Below are positions 51,788 through 51,910 of a DNA stretch of 51,910 bases, one piece after another. Within the stretch, counting starts at the first letter, position 1, and each line of letters opens with the position of its first letter. The stretch comes from Prevotella sp. (lineage in GTDB: Bacteria > Bacteroidota > Bacteroidia > Bacteroidales > Bacteroidaceae). A program made the position numbers and the translations under genes. Below the pieces are notes generated by a model. That model saw nothing but the letters and a program-made list of their open reading frames with translations. It ran no database searches and was not told the origin of the DNA. The DNA lies in contig JAILBT010000089.1 of assembly GCA_024680755.1 (NCBI GenBank), positions 1 to 51,910 of the forward strand, read 5' to 3'.

Positions 51788-51910
51788 ATTTCCGCGCAAC
51801 TTTCTTCAGACAGTTATTGCTTATGAACCGCCCCCCAAATAAAGTTTGCATTTGAGCACTAATTCGTGTTATTCGTAAAGTCAAACTGGTCCTTGAAGAA
51901 ACTTCGGATT

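Noticed and set aside
51859..51909. Possible 16-codon gene end at the right edge (minus strand, ending DFTNNTN)
   Set aside because: Too short to judge and overlaps a CGAATAACACGAAT-type repeat word similar to one near 175.

Overview
The window looks like the chromosome of a Bacteroidota bacterium, most likely order Bacteroidales and probably Prevotellaceae-like. The grounds are: Bacteroidota-type promoters (TTG, 19-20 nt, TAnnTTTG) upstream of many genes; no Shine-Dalgarno pattern that I could see; a fused SecDF; GldH next to RicT; the HU / 'smalltalk' / M15-peptidase set; and the DUF4254-GT9 pair. The DNA is fairly GC-rich for the group. I saw no tRNA, rRNA, CRISPR array or complete insertion sequence.

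Layout. 1-245: left edge, with a possible open partial gene. 246-3431 (minus): acpP-fabF-rnc, the fatty-acid synthesis / RNase III operon. 3593-26184 (minus): a roughly 22.5-kb run of 13 same-strand genes behind one good promoter. In transcription order these are a SrfB-like actin/Hsp70-fold ATPase, a SrfC-like P-loop GTPase, a membrane-anchored subtilase, a four-helix membrane protein, a second P-loop GTPase with PDSPF-type repeats, a single-pass protein (633 aa), a single-pass coiled-coil protein, a secreted coiled-coil protein, a paralogue of the 633-aa protein (479 aa), a tail-anchored Ig-like protein, a DUF1294 protein, a soluble Ig-like paralogue and a single-pass protein with several carboxypeptidase-regulatory-like domains. 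Read together they suggest a cytoplasmic NTPase module coupled through the inner membrane to a periplasmic protease and adaptors. This is the most likely undescribed system in the window.

26236-28184 (plus): DUF4254 protein and a family 9 glycosyltransferase, probably for cell-surface polysaccharide. 28188-30064 (minus): smalltalk peptide, HU-like protein, M15 peptidase and an RteC-like protein. 30261-40890 (minus): housekeeping genes secDF, DUF4954, gldH, ricT, holB and nrdD. 41284-43116 (minus): a long RluA-type pseudouridine synthase. 43357-49756 (plus): four consecutive exported proteins (LPP20-type lipoprotein, LPP20-like secreted protein, PEGA plus beta-barrel-like protein, coiled-coil plus transglutaminase-like protein), which look like a second, envelope-located system. 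49973-51029 (minus): an ECF sigma factor and a membrane protein that may be its regulator. 51275-51787 (minus): a small exported protein with a T9SS-like C-terminal domain and its own promoter and terminator.

A striking background feature is a set of intergenic low-complexity arrays with 7- or 9-nt (or degenerate) units. Most of them lie just upstream of start codons, including several inside the 13-gene operon.
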